DNA of 64,000 bases from JAAUTT01 sp963846585 (GTDB lineage: Bacteria > Bacteroidota > Bacteroidia > Bacteroidales > JAAUTT01), in the NCBI GenBank assembly GCA_963846585.1, contig CAWJWO010000017.1, positions 62,001 to 126,000 of the forward strand, written 5' to 3'. The translations under genes and the position numbers were made by a program. Positions 15,566 to 25,318 of this stretch are shown in pieces. Below the pieces are notes generated by a model, which made no database searches, was not told where the DNA came from, and was given only the letters and a program-made list of their open reading frames with translations. Position 1 is the first letter of the stretch. Each line of letters starts with the position of its first letter.

Positions 15566-17716
15566 ATGTTAAAAAAAACTACTATTTCAATTTTATGTGC
15601 TTGTATGTTAAACATTACAAATGCTCAATGGCAAAAAACGACAATAACTGGTGGCCAAATTAATTGTTTAACCACAAATGGTAATATTATTCTTGCAGGT
15701 ACTTATTTAAACGGGGGAGTTTATTTATCTAATGATAGTGCAAAGAATTGGACATGCAAACCCATAAATAATTTTGTACCGGGTGATAATGCCTGGGCTG
15801 CCTCAATAGTTAATCCAATACTAATTGTAGGTTCCAATATATATGCCGGTACTGGAGATGGCATTTATTTATCCGCCGATACAGGCAATAATTGGATACC
15901 GGTAAATAATGGATTAACTAATATGCGATTTTATACACTGGCATTTCAAAATAAAATTCTTTATGCAGGTACAAATGAAGGGTTGTTTTTATCAACCGAT
16001 AGCGCTAAAAACTGGATCGAAGTAGATAGTGGAATTTCTGGTGTACCAATTACTTCTATTGCATTTATGGGATCATATATATTTGCAGGGACTTTTTCCG
16101 GTGGTGTATATTTATCGACCGATACGTGTAAAACATGGAATGCCGTTAATAATGGAATAACAGGTACTTATATTGCCAATCTAACAGTAAGTAACAACTA
16201 TATTTTTGCAGGAACACTAGATTATGGGTTATTTTTATCATCTGACTCTGCTAAAACCTGGAAACCAATAAATAATGGTTTAACAAATCTTCTCTATCCT
16301 TACATTACCTCACTGGCAATTGATGGGAAAAAAATTTATGCAGGAACTCAATCAGGAATTTTCTTATCAACTGATACAGGGAGTAATTGGGTGAGTACTA
16401 GTTCAGGGTTTGGAAATCAGTATGTTACTGCTTTGGCTATTAGTCATAATAATGTCTTTGCAGGAACTAACAATGCCGGTGTTTTTTTATCTGTTGATAG
16501 TGGCCAAAACTGGAAATCTGTCAATAATAATTTAACTGCCCAATCTGTCACTTCATTCGATACAATTGATAATGATATATTTGCTATTACTGATATTGGT
16601 AATTTATTTATATCCAGGGATTCAGGGAACAATTGGGTATCCCAAAGTCATGGAATATCAAGTTCTGTTTCATCTATAGCAGCCATTGGCAATAATATTA
16701 TTGTAGGTGATGAAGGTAATGGTATTTTTTTGTCATCTGACACCGGGAAAAACTGGATTATAATGAATTCAGGATTGCCATACTACTCCCGGAATATTTT
16801 TTCCCTTGCTATTGCAGGTGATACCATTTATGCCGGAACAGCAAATGGAGTGTATGTTTCTACTGACACATGTAACAATTGGTCAATCTTTGGAGGAGGA
16901 GGATTGCCCTCACAGGATTTACAATGTTTCGATATCAGGGGGAATAACATTTTTGCAGGTTATACTGTAAGTGGCATATTTCTATCTTCCCAAGGTAATC
17001 AGTGGCAGGCGGTTAATAAAGGTTTGCCTATATTTCCTTCACCATATTTTGCAGTGAATTCTTTATTGAATTATGGTAATTATATATTTGCAGGAACCAC
17101 ATTAGGCGTATTTTCATCTGATAATAACGGTTTATCGTGGAATGAAGCTGATAGCGGAATGACAAATCTTAATATTAATGCCATGACGATGATAGAAAAC
17201 AATCTAATTGCCGGAACAGCAGATGGTGTTTTTATTTCTGCTGATACAGCTAAAAGCTGGACATCCTTTAATGATGGAATAGATAGTGCTTTGGGAAATA
17301 CTCAAACAAAAAAAACCACCATGTTAAAAAGTGAAAATGTTAACCCAACTGCAGGTAAATACATTGGTACGTTAATTAGAAAAGGCAATTATCTTTATGC
17401 AGGAACAAATAATGGTATTATTTGGAAACGCAAAATAGAAAATACTATAAAACCTACGGATGTAATTAATATTTCAAAATCATCCGTAACGCTTTATCCG
17501 GTTCCTGTTTCAAATATTTTGAATATCGGCTATGATAATCCTCCTGAGCAAACAAGTTATGTAATTTATAACCTGAATGGAATTGAAGTGTATTCATCAA
17601 ACATTTCAAATAATATAACTACTTTGGATATGAGTGATTTTGCTCCAGGTATGTACATAATCAGAATTACCTCACCCGCAGGCAGTGTGATTGCAAAGAA
17701 AATAATAAAACTATAA
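15566..17716 (+). CDS. Secreted beta-propeller (BNR/sortilin-like repeats) with type IX secretion signal
   Basis: I choose the ATG at 15566 because it begins a clean signal peptide (MLKKTTISILCACMLNITNAQ); the ORF opens 57 bp earlier. The 716-residue protein consists of about 13-14 repeats of roughly 42 residues with the pattern I.AGT..G.YLS.D...NW...N.GL, typical of beta-propellers of the Ycf48/BNR kind. The final 75 residues form a type A T9SS C-terminal domain: LYPVPVSNILNI, YNLNGIEV, MSDFAPGMYIIRI, KKIIKL. It should be exported and anchored at the cell surface. Ligand unknown. Confidence 0.88.
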   Translation: MLKKTTISILCACMLNITNAQWQKTTITGGQINCLTTNGNIILAGTYLNGGVYLSNDSAKNWTCKPINNFVPGDNAWAASIVNPILIVGSNIYAGTGDGIYLSADTGNNWIPVNNGLTNMRFYTLAFQNKILYAGTNEGLFLSTDSAKNWIEVDSGISGVPITSIAFMGSYIFAGTFSGGVYLSTDTCKTWNAVNNGITGTYIANLTVSNNYIFAGTLDYGLFLSSDSAKTWKPINNGLTNLLYPYITSLAIDGKKIYAGTQSGIFLSTDTGSNWVSTSSGFGNQYVTALAISHNNVFAGTNNAGVFLSVDSGQNWKSVNNNLTAQSVTSFDTIDNDIFAITDIGNLFISRDSGNNWVSQSHGISSSVSSIAAIGNNIIVGDEGNGIFLSSDTGKNWIIMNSGLPYYSRNIFSLAIAGDTIYAGTANGVYVSTDTCNNWSIFGGGGLPSQDLQCFDIRGNNIFAGYTVSGIFLSSQGNQWQAVNKGLPIFPSPYFAVNSLLNYGNYIFAGTTLGVFSSDNNGLSWNEADSGMTNLNINAMTMIENNLIAGTADGVFISADTAKSWTSFNDGIDSALGNTQTKKTTMLKSENVNPTAGKYIGTLIRKGNYLYAGTNNGIIWKRKIENTIKPTDVINISKSSVTLYPVPVSNILNIGYDNPPEQTSYVIYNLNGIEVYSSNISNNITTLDMSDFAPGMYIIRITSPAGSVIAKKIIKL

Positions 17717-17886
17717 AAGAATTTGAAAGTGTGCTAAATTGAAAATTTGAAAATTAAAACAAATGATCATAATATATTATATAAAATATTTATAATCAAT
17801 TAAAAATTCAATAATCTCAAAATTTGTCTCTATAATAAATATTTATTATTTTCATTTCCAAATCAGCATATTTTCAAATTTTCAAA

Positions 17887-18694
17887 TTATTTTATCCCGT
17901 AATGGTCCTCAAGTATTTTAAAGAACCAGCTATCAGGTAAAATATACTTAAGAACCACTGCAAGCTTTTGTTCGAATGTAGCTACTATATAGCGTGAACC
18001 AGGTTTTTTCTTTTGAAGGATTTTAAATATTTTTTGTGCCATTTTTGCCGGAGGCAACCCTCCCTTTTCATCCTTTTCAATTACTGCAAGGGTTTTTCTA
18101 AATTGAGCTTCATACGGACTATCACTTCCAGCTTTAGATATAATCTGCCTGTTGGCTGTGAAATTTGTGAAGAAATCGCCGGGATTTATTAGTACTACAT
18201 TAATATTAAATTGTTTTAGTTCCATACGTAAACGATTCACTCATACCCTCTATAGCAAATTTGCTGGCAGCATAAAATCCCTGAAAAGGAAGGCCCATAA
18301 GGCCACCTATAGAACTTAAATTAATTATGGTACCGTTGCCCTGTTTTCGCATAGCCGGCAGGACAGCCTGTATTACATGAACCATACCATAAAAATTTGT
18401 GTCCATTTGCAATCTTGCTTCGTCTGGTGTAACGTCTTCTATTGCACCTGAAATACCCATACCGGCATTGTTGATTAATACGTCAATCCTGCCTTCCTTA
18501 TCAAGGATACTTTTAACTCCTTCATGAATAGATGCAGTATTGGTTACATCCATTGCAATAATATTTACACCGGATGCCGGTTCAATTTTTTTACGGCTGG
18601 TTCCATAAACTACATAACCATTTTTTGCCAGTAACTCAACCGTGGATTTTCCAAAACCTGAAGATACCCCGGTAATTAATACTATTTTTGACAT
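17887..18694 (-). pseudogene. Short-chain dehydrogenase/reductase broken by a 1-base frameshift
   Basis: Starting at ATG 18694 (MSKIVLITG), the first frame encodes the Rossmann fold with TGVSSGFGKS, NNAGMG and the catalytic YAASK, then runs out after GMSES. Removing one A from the AAA at 18230-18232 joins it to the frame ending at 17887 and restores the canonical continuation SLRMELKQFNINVVLINPG. The joined protein would have about 268 residues, normal for SDRs. It lies directly downstream of the serine palmitoyltransferase gene, so a 3-ketosphinganine reductase role is plausible but unproven. The shift may be real or a sequencing error; the three-base run is too short to suggest phase variation. 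Confidence 0.85.
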
Positions 18695-18727
18695 ACTTGA
18701 AAGAATTGATAATTGAATATTGATTAA

Positions 18728-18871
18728 TAGAGCCAGGAACCAAGAGCCAGGAACCAAGATAACGAATTAATCTTTAGTAGTATTTAATAATTTTTTCTGT
18801 CTTCTGTTTTCTGTCTTCTGTTTTCTGTTTTCAGTCTTCTTTACTTACGACTTACGACTATTTACTATTTA
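18728..18871 (-). repeat. Heptad repeats GAGCCAG/GAACCAA and TTCTGTC to CTTACGA
   Basis: 18730-18760 holds two rounds of GAGCCAG plus GAACCAA. From 18795 to 18871 eleven heptads stay in phase, moving from TTCTGTC/TTCTGTT through TTCAGTC and TTCTTTA to two CTTACGA and two CTATTTA. The last unit supplies the TAA stop of the serine palmitoyltransferase gene (18869-18871, minus strand). Confidence 0.9.
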
Positions 18872-20071
18872 GGCAATAGCGGAAGAAGTTAAAACCCCTA
18901 ATTTTTTAGCTACTTTTTCAAATTTATCCAAAGCTTGCTGAACCTGCTCAAATGTGTGGGTTGCCATCAAAGAAAACCTTATCATGCTGTCTTCCTTAGG
19001 TACGGCGGGAGAAACCACAGGGTTCACAAATACACCCTCGTCGAGCAGCATCCGCGTCATCTTTAATGCCTTGATATCATCCCTGATGAAAAGAGGAATT
19101 ATTGGAGTTTCAGCTTTCCCCGTATTAAAGCCCATGTCTTTAAAACCTTTTAAAGCATAATGAGATACATCCCATAAATGTTGAATACGTTCAGGCTCAC
19201 TTTCCATAATATCCATTGCCGCCAGTACACTTGCAGCAGCTGATGGGGTCATGCTGGCGCTGAATATAAGCGAACGTGAATTATGTTTGAGATAGTTTAT
19301 AGTTTCTTTATCTGAAGCAATGAAACCTCCTAAAGATGCAAGCGATTTTGAAAATGTCCCCATTATAAGATCAACCTCATCAGTTAATCCATAATGCGAT
19401 GCAGTTCCTGAACCTTTTTCGCCTATAACACCAATTGAATGAGCATCGTCAACCATTATTGATGCATTATATTTATCAGCCAGAGTAACTATTTCAGGAA
19501 GGTTTACAATATCACCTTCCATGGAAAATATTCCATCTACTACAATAAGTTTAATACGTTCAGGATCACAAACTTTTAATTTGCTTTCCAGTGATTCCAT
19601 ATCATTATGGCTGAATTTTAAAACCTTGGAAAAAGAAAGACGGCTGCCTTCAATAATAGAAGCATGATCATATTCATCAAGCAATATATAATCATTACGG
19701 TCAGTTAATGCTGAAACAACACCGATATTTACCTGAAATCCGGTACTATAACAAATAGCCCCTTCCTTTTTTACCAATTTTGCCAGCCTGTTTTCCAATT
19801 CAATGTGAATGTCAAGTGTTCCATTAAGGAAACGGGAACCTGCACACCCGGTTCCATATTTATCAATTGCTTTTTTTGCAGCTTCCTTAATTTTCGGATG
19901 ATTAGTTAAACCCAGATAACTGTTCGATCCGAACATTAATACTTTTTTGCCATCCATTAATACAACAGTATCCTGGTCTGATTGAATTGCCCTGAAATAA
20001 GGATAATAGCCTGCAGCCATTACCTTTTGAGGAGCATCATATTGCGCTAGTTTAGCCTGAAGTAATCTCAT
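18869..20071 (-). CDS. spt: Serine palmitoyltransferase (alpha-oxoamine synthase family)
   Basis: PLP enzyme that condenses serine with an acyl-CoA, the first step of sphingolipid synthesis. The 400-residue protein shows MLFGSNSYLGL-type substrate entry (near 46), NGTLDIH, DEYDHASII with His136 stacking on PLP, VDDAHS (208-212) and GTFSKSLASLGG with Schiff-base Lys242. The N-terminus (LLQAKLAQYDAPQK.MA.GYYPYFR) and C-terminal MATHTFEQ match the Bacteroides enzyme as I remember it better than KBL or BioF, which also belong to the family. An SDR gene follows 174 bp downstream, consistent with a sphingolipid operon. Confidence 0.86.
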   Translation of the reverse strand: MRLLQAKLAQYDAPQKVMAAGYYPYFRAIQSDQDTVVLMDGKKVLMFGSNSYLGLTNHPKIKEAAKKAIDKYGTGCAGSRFLNGTLDIHIELENRLAKLVKKEGAICYSTGFQVNIGVVSALTDRNDYILLDEYDHASIIEGSRLSFSKVLKFSHNDMESLESKLKVCDPERIKLIVVDGIFSMEGDIVNLPEIVTLADKYNASIMVDDAHSIGVIGEKGSGTASHYGLTDEVDLIMGTFSKSLASLGGFIASDKETINYLKHNSRSLIFSASMTPSAAASVLAAMDIMESEPERIQHLWDVSHYALKGFKDMGFNTGKAETPIIPLFIRDDIKALKMTRMLLDEGVFVNPVVSPAVPKEDSMIRFSLMATHTFEQVQQALDKFEKVAKKLGVLTSSAIA

Positions 20072-20219
20072 AGTTGATCAGGTTGATTAAGATAATATTA
20101 AAAATTAATAAAAAACCTGCCAAAAATAGCAAAAATTTAATCATTCGTTATTTTTTTTTTTGTAACGAGTGAAAATGTGCTTATTTGTTTATACGTTTAT
20201 GCGTTTATAATATTTTTTT

Positions 20220-21374
20220 ATGAAAATTGTAGCTGATAATAACATTCCTTATTTAAAAGGAGTGCTGGAACCTTTTACTGATGTGGAATATATTGAAGGA
20301 AAAAAAATTTCCCATGAGCATTTAATTGATGCAGATGCTTTAATTACACGTACACGTACAACATGCAATGAAAAACTTCTGAAAGGTACTAAAGTTAAAT
20401 TTATAGCAACGGCTACAATAGGTTTTGATCATATAGATACTGATTGGTGCGAAAACAATGGCATAATATGGACTAATGCCCCCGGGTGCAATGCTGGCTC
20501 GGTATATCAGTATGTAGCATCATCGCTTGTAGCAATTTCTAAAAAATATGGGCTTAATTTTGAGGATCGTTCACTTGGCATTATAGGAGTCGGTAATGTC
20601 GGGAGAAAAATAGTAAAACTTGGTGAGTGGCTGGGTATGAGAGTATTATTATGTGATCCCCCAAAATCAAGAATAGAAGGTAATTGTGGATATGTATCAT
20701 TTGAAGGCATATTGCGTGAAAGTGATATTATTTCCTGCCATGTTCCTTTAAACATGTCCGGACAGGATAAAACCTATCATTTATTTGATGAGATGGTATT
20801 TCAAATATTAAATGCAGGCACAATATTGATTAATACTTCAAGGGGTGAAGTTGTGGATAATGCAGCTTTGAAAAATGCACTAAAATCAGGCCAAAAACTC
20901 TGTGCATCAATATTGGACGTGTGGGAAAATGAACCACATATTGATAAAGGGTTAGTAGATCATCTGGATATAGCAACGCCTCACATTGCAGGTTATTCTG
21001 CAGACGGAAAAGCCAATGCTACAGCAATGGTTGTTCAATCATTAAGCAAATTCTTCAATATTCCGCTTTCCGGATGGATTCCTGAAAATCTGCCTGTTCC
21101 TGACTGTACTGAATTAACTATCGATTGCAATGGCAAATCATATCAGGATATTTTATCTGAAGCAATAGAATTCTCATATCAGATAACTGAAGATGACAAA
21201 AGACTTAGATCATCACTTAATGAATTTGAATTTCAAAGAAGTAATTACCCTCTTCGAAGAGAATTTAAAACATATACAATTCATTTGCAAAATGGAACAA
21301 ATGAGGTATGGAAAAGTCTTACAGGGTTAGGATTTAATGTTAAGGAAGATAAAAGTTTAAAGTTAAAAGATTAA
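20220..21374 (+). CDS. pdxB: Erythronate-4-phosphate dehydrogenase
   Basis: Second enzyme of the DXP-independent branch that feeds vitamin B6 synthesis; it oxidises 4-phosphoerythronate with NAD. The 384-residue protein begins MKIVADNNIP, has the Rossmann GIIGVGNVGRKI (near 120), catalytic Arg in INTSRGEVVD (near 205), Glu near 235 and His in TPHIAGYS (near 258). The C-terminal PdxB dimerisation region is present. It is divergent from the serine palmitoyltransferase, whose product also needs PLP, an attractive but unproven link. Confidence 0.95.
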   Translation: MKIVADNNIPYLKGVLEPFTDVEYIEGKKISHEHLIDADALITRTRTTCNEKLLKGTKVKFIATATIGFDHIDTDWCENNGIIWTNAPGCNAGSVYQYVASSLVAISKKYGLNFEDRSLGIIGVGNVGRKIVKLGEWLGMRVLLCDPPKSRIEGNCGYVSFEGILRESDIISCHVPLNMSGQDKTYHLFDEMVFQILNAGTILINTSRGEVVDNAALKNALKSGQKLCASILDVWENEPHIDKGLVDHLDIATPHIAGYSADGKANATAMVVQSLSKFFNIPLSGWIPENLPVPDCTELTIDCNGKSYQDILSEAIEFSYQITEDDKRLRSSLNEFEFQRSNYPLRREFKTYTIHLQNGTNEVWKSLTGLGFNVKEDKSLKLKD

Positions 21375-21375
21375 A

Positions 21376-21511
21376 GATAAGAGACAGAAGACTTAAGGCA
21401 GTTACAGAAGACTTGGGGCGTGGGACATGGGACATGGGACATGAAAAAGGACGTGGAAATAATTTGAAAATGTGCAGATATGCAGTTGATGACAAATTAC
21501 TGATTACAAAT
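21376..21511 (+). repeat. Composite spacer repeat block, left part
   Basis: Ordered words after pdxB: GATAAGA and GACAGAA-type heptads, three GGGACAT heptads plus GGACGTG, TTTGAAAATGTGCAGATATGC, then TACTGATTACAAAT. The block is interrupted at 21511 by the MITE-like insertion and resumes at 21926. Confidence 0.85.
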
Positions 21512-21925
21512 CAATAGTGTCTCGTTAAAATAGATTGAGTGTTAATTGTTTATAATTAGGTTCTTTGACATTTTAGTAATTAATATTTGTAAGTAGTTCT
21601 CTTACTGTCGTTTTATCCAGTAATGAGATAACTAAAATTTGTAAAATTTCGTAGGTTGTTCATTCAATTTTGAGTTCCTTAACTACAATTGCAACTAAAC
21701 AATGAAGTTATATCATTTCGGACTAAGTAAATGAATAGCAACAAACTAAATAGATTCCTCCCTTCGGTCGGAATGACGACCCACAATTATGGTTATGTGG
21801 AGGGGAAGAGAGAAATCTCAAAAAAGCAGATTACTATTGAAATCGGCACGCAACAAAAACCTATACAAATAATTAATTATCAAATATATCAAAGAACATT
21901 TTAAATATTAAACGAGACACTATTG
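21512..21925. mobile_element. 414-bp MITE-like element with 15-bp perfect terminal inverted repeats
   Basis: It begins CAATAGTGTCTCGTT (21512-21526) and ends with the exact reverse complement (21911-21925). Flanking 9-mers ATTACAAAT (21503-21511 and 21926-21934) are direct repeats, as expected of target duplication; ambiguity of two bases could make them 11 bp. Subterminal GTTCTTTGA (21560-21568) and TCAAAGAAC (21889-21897) add a second inverted pair. There is no ORF of note inside, so it must be moved by a transposase elsewhere. The interior holds a small palindrome around 21754-21774. Removing it restores the TACTGATTACAAATGAC word seen in other spacers. Confidence 0.88.
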
Positions 21926-22098
21926 ATTACAAATGACTAATTAAATTTGGTTGTAAAGGTTATAAAGTTGTAAAGGTAAATTACAACGTCTACAACCTTT
22001 ACAACATCATACAACCTCTATAACTTTTCATTAACCTGCAACCTGTAACATGGTACTAACTATCGGGATAATTTCTATACACCAAGCACTATACTTAC
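21926..22098 (+). repeat. Composite spacer repeat block, right part
   Basis: After the insertion the words continue: ATTACAAATGAC, then an inverted pair of GTTGTAAAG and CTTTACAAC words (about 21951-22015), AACCTGCAACCTGTAAC (about 22031-22050), and AAGCACTATACTTA (22085-22098) reaching the end of the next, convergent gene. Confidence 0.8.
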
Positions 22099-22403
22099 CC
22101 ATTAAACCCTATAGGCCGTGAATAAGTATCCTTGATATTTAAATAAAACGCTTTATATTTAATAAAATGATTGCCTCTCTCGTATTCCCATATTACATTT
22201 TTAGCCTTATAGATTTTACCTATGCAGGCTTCGAAAATTTGAGTGTAATGGATACCCGTAGCCTTTGAGGCTTCCATGATGGAATTAAAGCGTACCCTTC
22301 TATCTGCAAAATGGCCTATAACCGGTAAATAATACTTACGTTGAGAACGTTTTGCAAAAATTCGTTCTTTTATTTCTTCCGAATTGATGTTATGTCCTGC
22401 CAT
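22095..22403 (-). CDS. Small protein with NUMOD1-like helix-turn-helix
   Basis: The 102-residue protein has a central segment with RFNSIMEASKATGIHYTQIFEACIG and AKNVIWEY (about residues 36-75) that fits NUMOD1, the nuclease-associated DNA-binding module usually attached to homing endonucleases. No nuclease domain is present here or next door. It could be a free-standing DNA-binding protein or a remnant. It stands alone next to the MITE-containing spacer. Recognition of the module is by pattern only. Confidence 0.6.
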   Translation of the reverse strand: MAGHNINSEEIKERIFAKRSQRKYYLPVIGHFADRRVRFNSIMEASKATGIHYTQIFEACIGKIYKAKNVIWEYERGNHFIKYKAFYLNIKDTYSRPIGFNG

Positions 22404-22497
22404 GTTATTTGTTATTATTATTCAAAATTAACACTTTTTTATATTTTAATCAAGTTTACGTAAATTCAATAATATTGTTTTACACTGACTTCTGTCT

Positions 22498-24564
22498 TTA
22501 ATCCACTTTAACCTTTGCTTCAGGTGACCCTGCATTTTTTAAAGGAATTCTGATCATAATAATAGCAATAATAATAATAATTGACATTCCAATTAAAAAA
22601 TGTGGTTCAAAAAAATGTTGCTTGAATTTTATATTTGCGATTTTCAAAGGTGCAAATATTAGTCCTGTTATAGCTTCACCTGCAATAAGACCGGAAGCAA
22701 TTAAAATACCGATATTTTCAACCCGTATTTTTTGAGCTTCAGTATGTTTTTTCCGATCTGAAATAATATCTACAATACCTTTTATTAATCCTCCGATGAA
22801 AATGGCAAAAGTAGTCTCAAGAGGCAAATACATACCTACAGCGATTAACATTGGACTTTTTACCTGCATCAAAATGAGAGCAAAACCTAAAAACATTCCA
22901 AAAATAATTAATGGCCATATCATATCCCCTCCAATTATTCCTTTTGAAAGCATTGCCATTAAGCCGGCCTGCGGAGCTGCCAGATTTTTGCTACCAAAAC
23001 CACCAATATAATGTTCACTCAAACCTTGAGCAATATCAGCCCTGTTCAAATAATCCAACACAATAAACATTACAGAACCGGCAAGAACGACTCCGATTAA
23101 ATCACCAACCTGCATTTTCCAGGGAGTTCCACCCAATATATGACCAGCTTTTAAATCCTGGAGCATTTCTCCGGCAACGGCTGCCGAAACACAAACAATA
23201 GCAGCAACTCCAAGAACAGCTATTACACCACCACTATGTGAGGTAACACCAATGCTTACCAAAATAAGTGCTGTAACAACCAGTGCCGTTAATGTTAAAC
23301 CACTGATAGGATTATTGCTTGATCCCATAATACCAACCAGATAACCAGAAATAGCAGCAAAGAAAAAAGCAAGTATTATCATAACAGTTGATGCTACAAT
23401 TGCAGGTAATAATGCCGTTTTAAATATAAAAAAGGTAATTAAAAAGGTCAGAATGGCTACAAGACAAATACCCAATAATATAATTTTGAATGAAATATCT
23501 TTTTCAGTTCTAAGTGTATTTAATCCTCCCAAGGCTGCTTTTTTTACATCTGAGATCGATCGTGAAATTCCTGTACCTAAACTATTGCGCATTTTAAATA
23601 ACGTAAAAAGTGCACCCATTAACATACCTCCTATTGCAATTGGTCTTACAATAAGCAACCAAATCTGTCCGATCTGGAACTGAGGATCGTTTACATAAGA
23701 GTTGGCATCAGCAACCGGGATTCTTGGATGGGCCAGGATAAAATTATGAGCCCATTCAGTTAAATAATCAGGTGTAAAATACGGAGAAACAAACAGATAA
23801 ATTAAAGGCGCCAGTAATCCCCAGGCAATCAACCCGCCACTAAAGTTAAGCGCCCCAAGTTTTGGCCCAATAATATATCCTACCCCCATATAGGCAGGAC
23901 TAACAGCTGGAGCACTCAAAAGAGCACCACCTTTGACTTTAATGGCAGTACTTTTTAAAATTTGACTTTTAAAAGCAATAAACTTATCAAATGAAATATG
24001 AAAAAAATTAGTTTGGCCCAGGGCTTGAATTAATGATCCTATTCCCATTGCACTAAAAAGAAATTTTGAACTTCCTTCACCTGATCTGCTGCTTTTATGA
24101 ATTTCTGCAGCTGCTACTGACTCAGGGAATGGAAGTTCCGCATCATCTACCATTACCTTTCGAAGTAAAGCAACAAACATTATTCCTAATGTACCACCGC
24201 CTAAAAGTATTAAAGTTGAAGTGATATAGTGGCCGGGTGTAAAAAATGGATCCCATATGCCTGCTACAAAAAATGCTGGCAATGTAAAAATCGCACCGGC
24301 AGCTACTGATTCACCAATAGAACCAACGGTTCGCGCAAAATTTTCCTCAAGAATTGTCCCTTTAAGGCCTTTTAAAACAGCCATACCAATAACTGCCGCC
24401 GGATAAGTAGCGGCAATGGTCATACCAGCCCTGAGCCCCAGGTATGCATTGGCAGCTCCAAGGACCACTGCCATTATCAAACCTATAATTAAAGCTTTAA
24501 CTGTAAATTCTGACATCCTGGTGCCAGGTGAAACGAATGGTATAAACTTCTTCTTATCTGCCAT
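22498..24564 (-). CDS. OPT family oligopeptide transporter
   Basis: Starting at the ATG at 24564 (MADKKKFIPFVSPG), the protein has 688 residues and 14-16 hydrophobic segments. The first segment includes AANAYLGLRAGMT, and later GIMGSSNNPISGLT and AGEMLQDLKAGHILGGTPWKMQ, all typical of the bacterial OPT subfamily. Such carriers import oligopeptides or metal chelates with protons. An upstream ATG (24621) would add 19 polar residues partly from repeat-adjacent DNA and is less likely. Divergent from the thioredoxin-like gene. Confidence 0.92.
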   Translation of the reverse strand: MADKKKFIPFVSPGTRMSEFTVKALIIGLIMAVVLGAANAYLGLRAGMTIAATYPAAVIGMAVLKGLKGTILEENFARTVGSIGESVAAGAIFTLPAFFVAGIWDPFFTPGHYITSTLILLGGGTLGIMFVALLRKVMVDDAELPFPESVAAAEIHKSSRSGEGSSKFLFSAMGIGSLIQALGQTNFFHISFDKFIAFKSQILKSTAIKVKGGALLSAPAVSPAYMGVGYIIGPKLGALNFSGGLIAWGLLAPLIYLFVSPYFTPDYLTEWAHNFILAHPRIPVADANSYVNDPQFQIGQIWLLIVRPIAIGGMLMGALFTLFKMRNSLGTGISRSISDVKKAALGGLNTLRTEKDISFKIILLGICLVAILTFLITFFIFKTALLPAIVASTVMIILAFFFAAISGYLVGIMGSSNNPISGLTLTALVVTALILVSIGVTSHSGGVIAVLGVAAIVCVSAAVAGEMLQDLKAGHILGGTPWKMQVGDLIGVVLAGSVMFIVLDYLNRADIAQGLSEHYIGGFGSKNLAAPQAGLMAMLSKGIIGGDMIWPLIIFGMFLGFALILMQVKSPMLIAVGMYLPLETTFAIFIGGLIKGIVDIISDRKKHTEAQKIRVENIGILIASGLIAGEAITGLIFAPLKIANIKFKQHFFEPHFLIGMSIIIIIAIIMIRIPLKNAGSPEAKVKVD

Positions 24565-24605
24565 TTTCCCTTTTATTGAATTATTTATTAATAAGATATA
24601 TTTTC

Positions 24606-24675
24606 TTTTATCATTTATCATTTATCTTTTATCTTCTGTCCTCTGCCATCTGTCTTCTGTCTTCTGTCTTCTTAC
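24606..24675 (-). repeat. Ten in-phase heptads, TTTTATC to TTCTGTC
   Basis: Plus-strand units are TTTTATC, two ATTTATC, TTTTATC, TTCTGTC, CTCTGCC, ATCTGTC, two TTCTGTC and TTCTTAC, without a phase break. It lies in the divergent promoter region upstream of the OPT transporter. Confidence 0.92.
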
Positions 24676-24772
24676 TAATTTTACATATTTAAAGATATTA
24701 ATTTATAGGATATTTTTGATTGGATTGCATCAAATAATATTAGTATTTTTGTTTCCCTAAAAATAGTTTATT

Positions 24773-25318
24773 ATGATAAAATATATATTAATATTTGGTT
24801 TATTGATTTGTAAGGTGCAATTTACTAAATGTCAATCAATTGATGATAATAAATTGAAATGGTATACTATTAAAGAAGTCATAGAATTGCAGAAAAAAGA
24901 GCCCCGGAAAATAGTCATTGACATGTATACGGATTGGTGTGGCTGGTGTAAAAAAATGGACCGTGAAACTTTCAGTCATCCAGTTATAACAGCCTATCTG
25001 AATAAATATTTTTATGCAGTTAAATTTAATGCTGAATCATTTGATTCGGTAATATTTGAGGGACATACCTTTATAAATGAAGGCAAAGGCATACGTCCCA
25101 CACACCAGTTAGCCCTTGCGTTCTTTCAATCTACCAAACAACAGGTTGCTTATCCTACAACTTTTTATCTCGATGAAAAAATGCAATTAATCTTTCCATG
25201 GGCTGGCTACCTGAATGCTAATCAACTGGAAGTTTTACTGCATTATATTGTCGATGAAAAGTACAAACCAACAACTATTGATGAGTATAAAAAAACTTTT
25301 ATAAGCAGTATAAAATGA
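24773..25318 (+). CDS. Exported thioredoxin-like protein (CGWC)
   Basis: The 181-residue protein has a signal peptide (about residues 1-20) and a thioredoxin fold with active site DWCGWCKKMD (near residue 55) and cis-Pro region QVAYPTTFYLD (near 125). It resembles the DUF255/Thioredoxin_7 group found in Bacteroidota periplasms. Likely a disulfide reductant for exported proteins. Its TGA stop abuts the first unit of a GATAAGA heptad array. Confidence 0.88.
   Translation: MIKYILIFGLLICKVQFTKCQSIDDNKLKWYTIKEVIELQKKEPRKIVIDMYTDWCGWCKKMDRETFSHPVITAYLNKYFYAVKFNAESFDSVIFEGHTFINEGKGIRPTHQLALAFFQSTKQQVAYPTTFYLDEKMQLIFPWAGYLNANQLEVLLHYIVDEKYKPTTIDEYKKTFISSIK

Noticed and set aside
18225..18240. Phase-variable frameshift in the SDR gene
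   Set aside because: The run is only three A, too short for frequent slippage; a fixed mutation or sequence error is more likely.
20140..20175. Stem around the poly-T between spt and pdxB as a terminator
   Set aside because: It lies in the divergent promoter region, the stem is only 6-7 bp with a long T loop, and no gene ends there.
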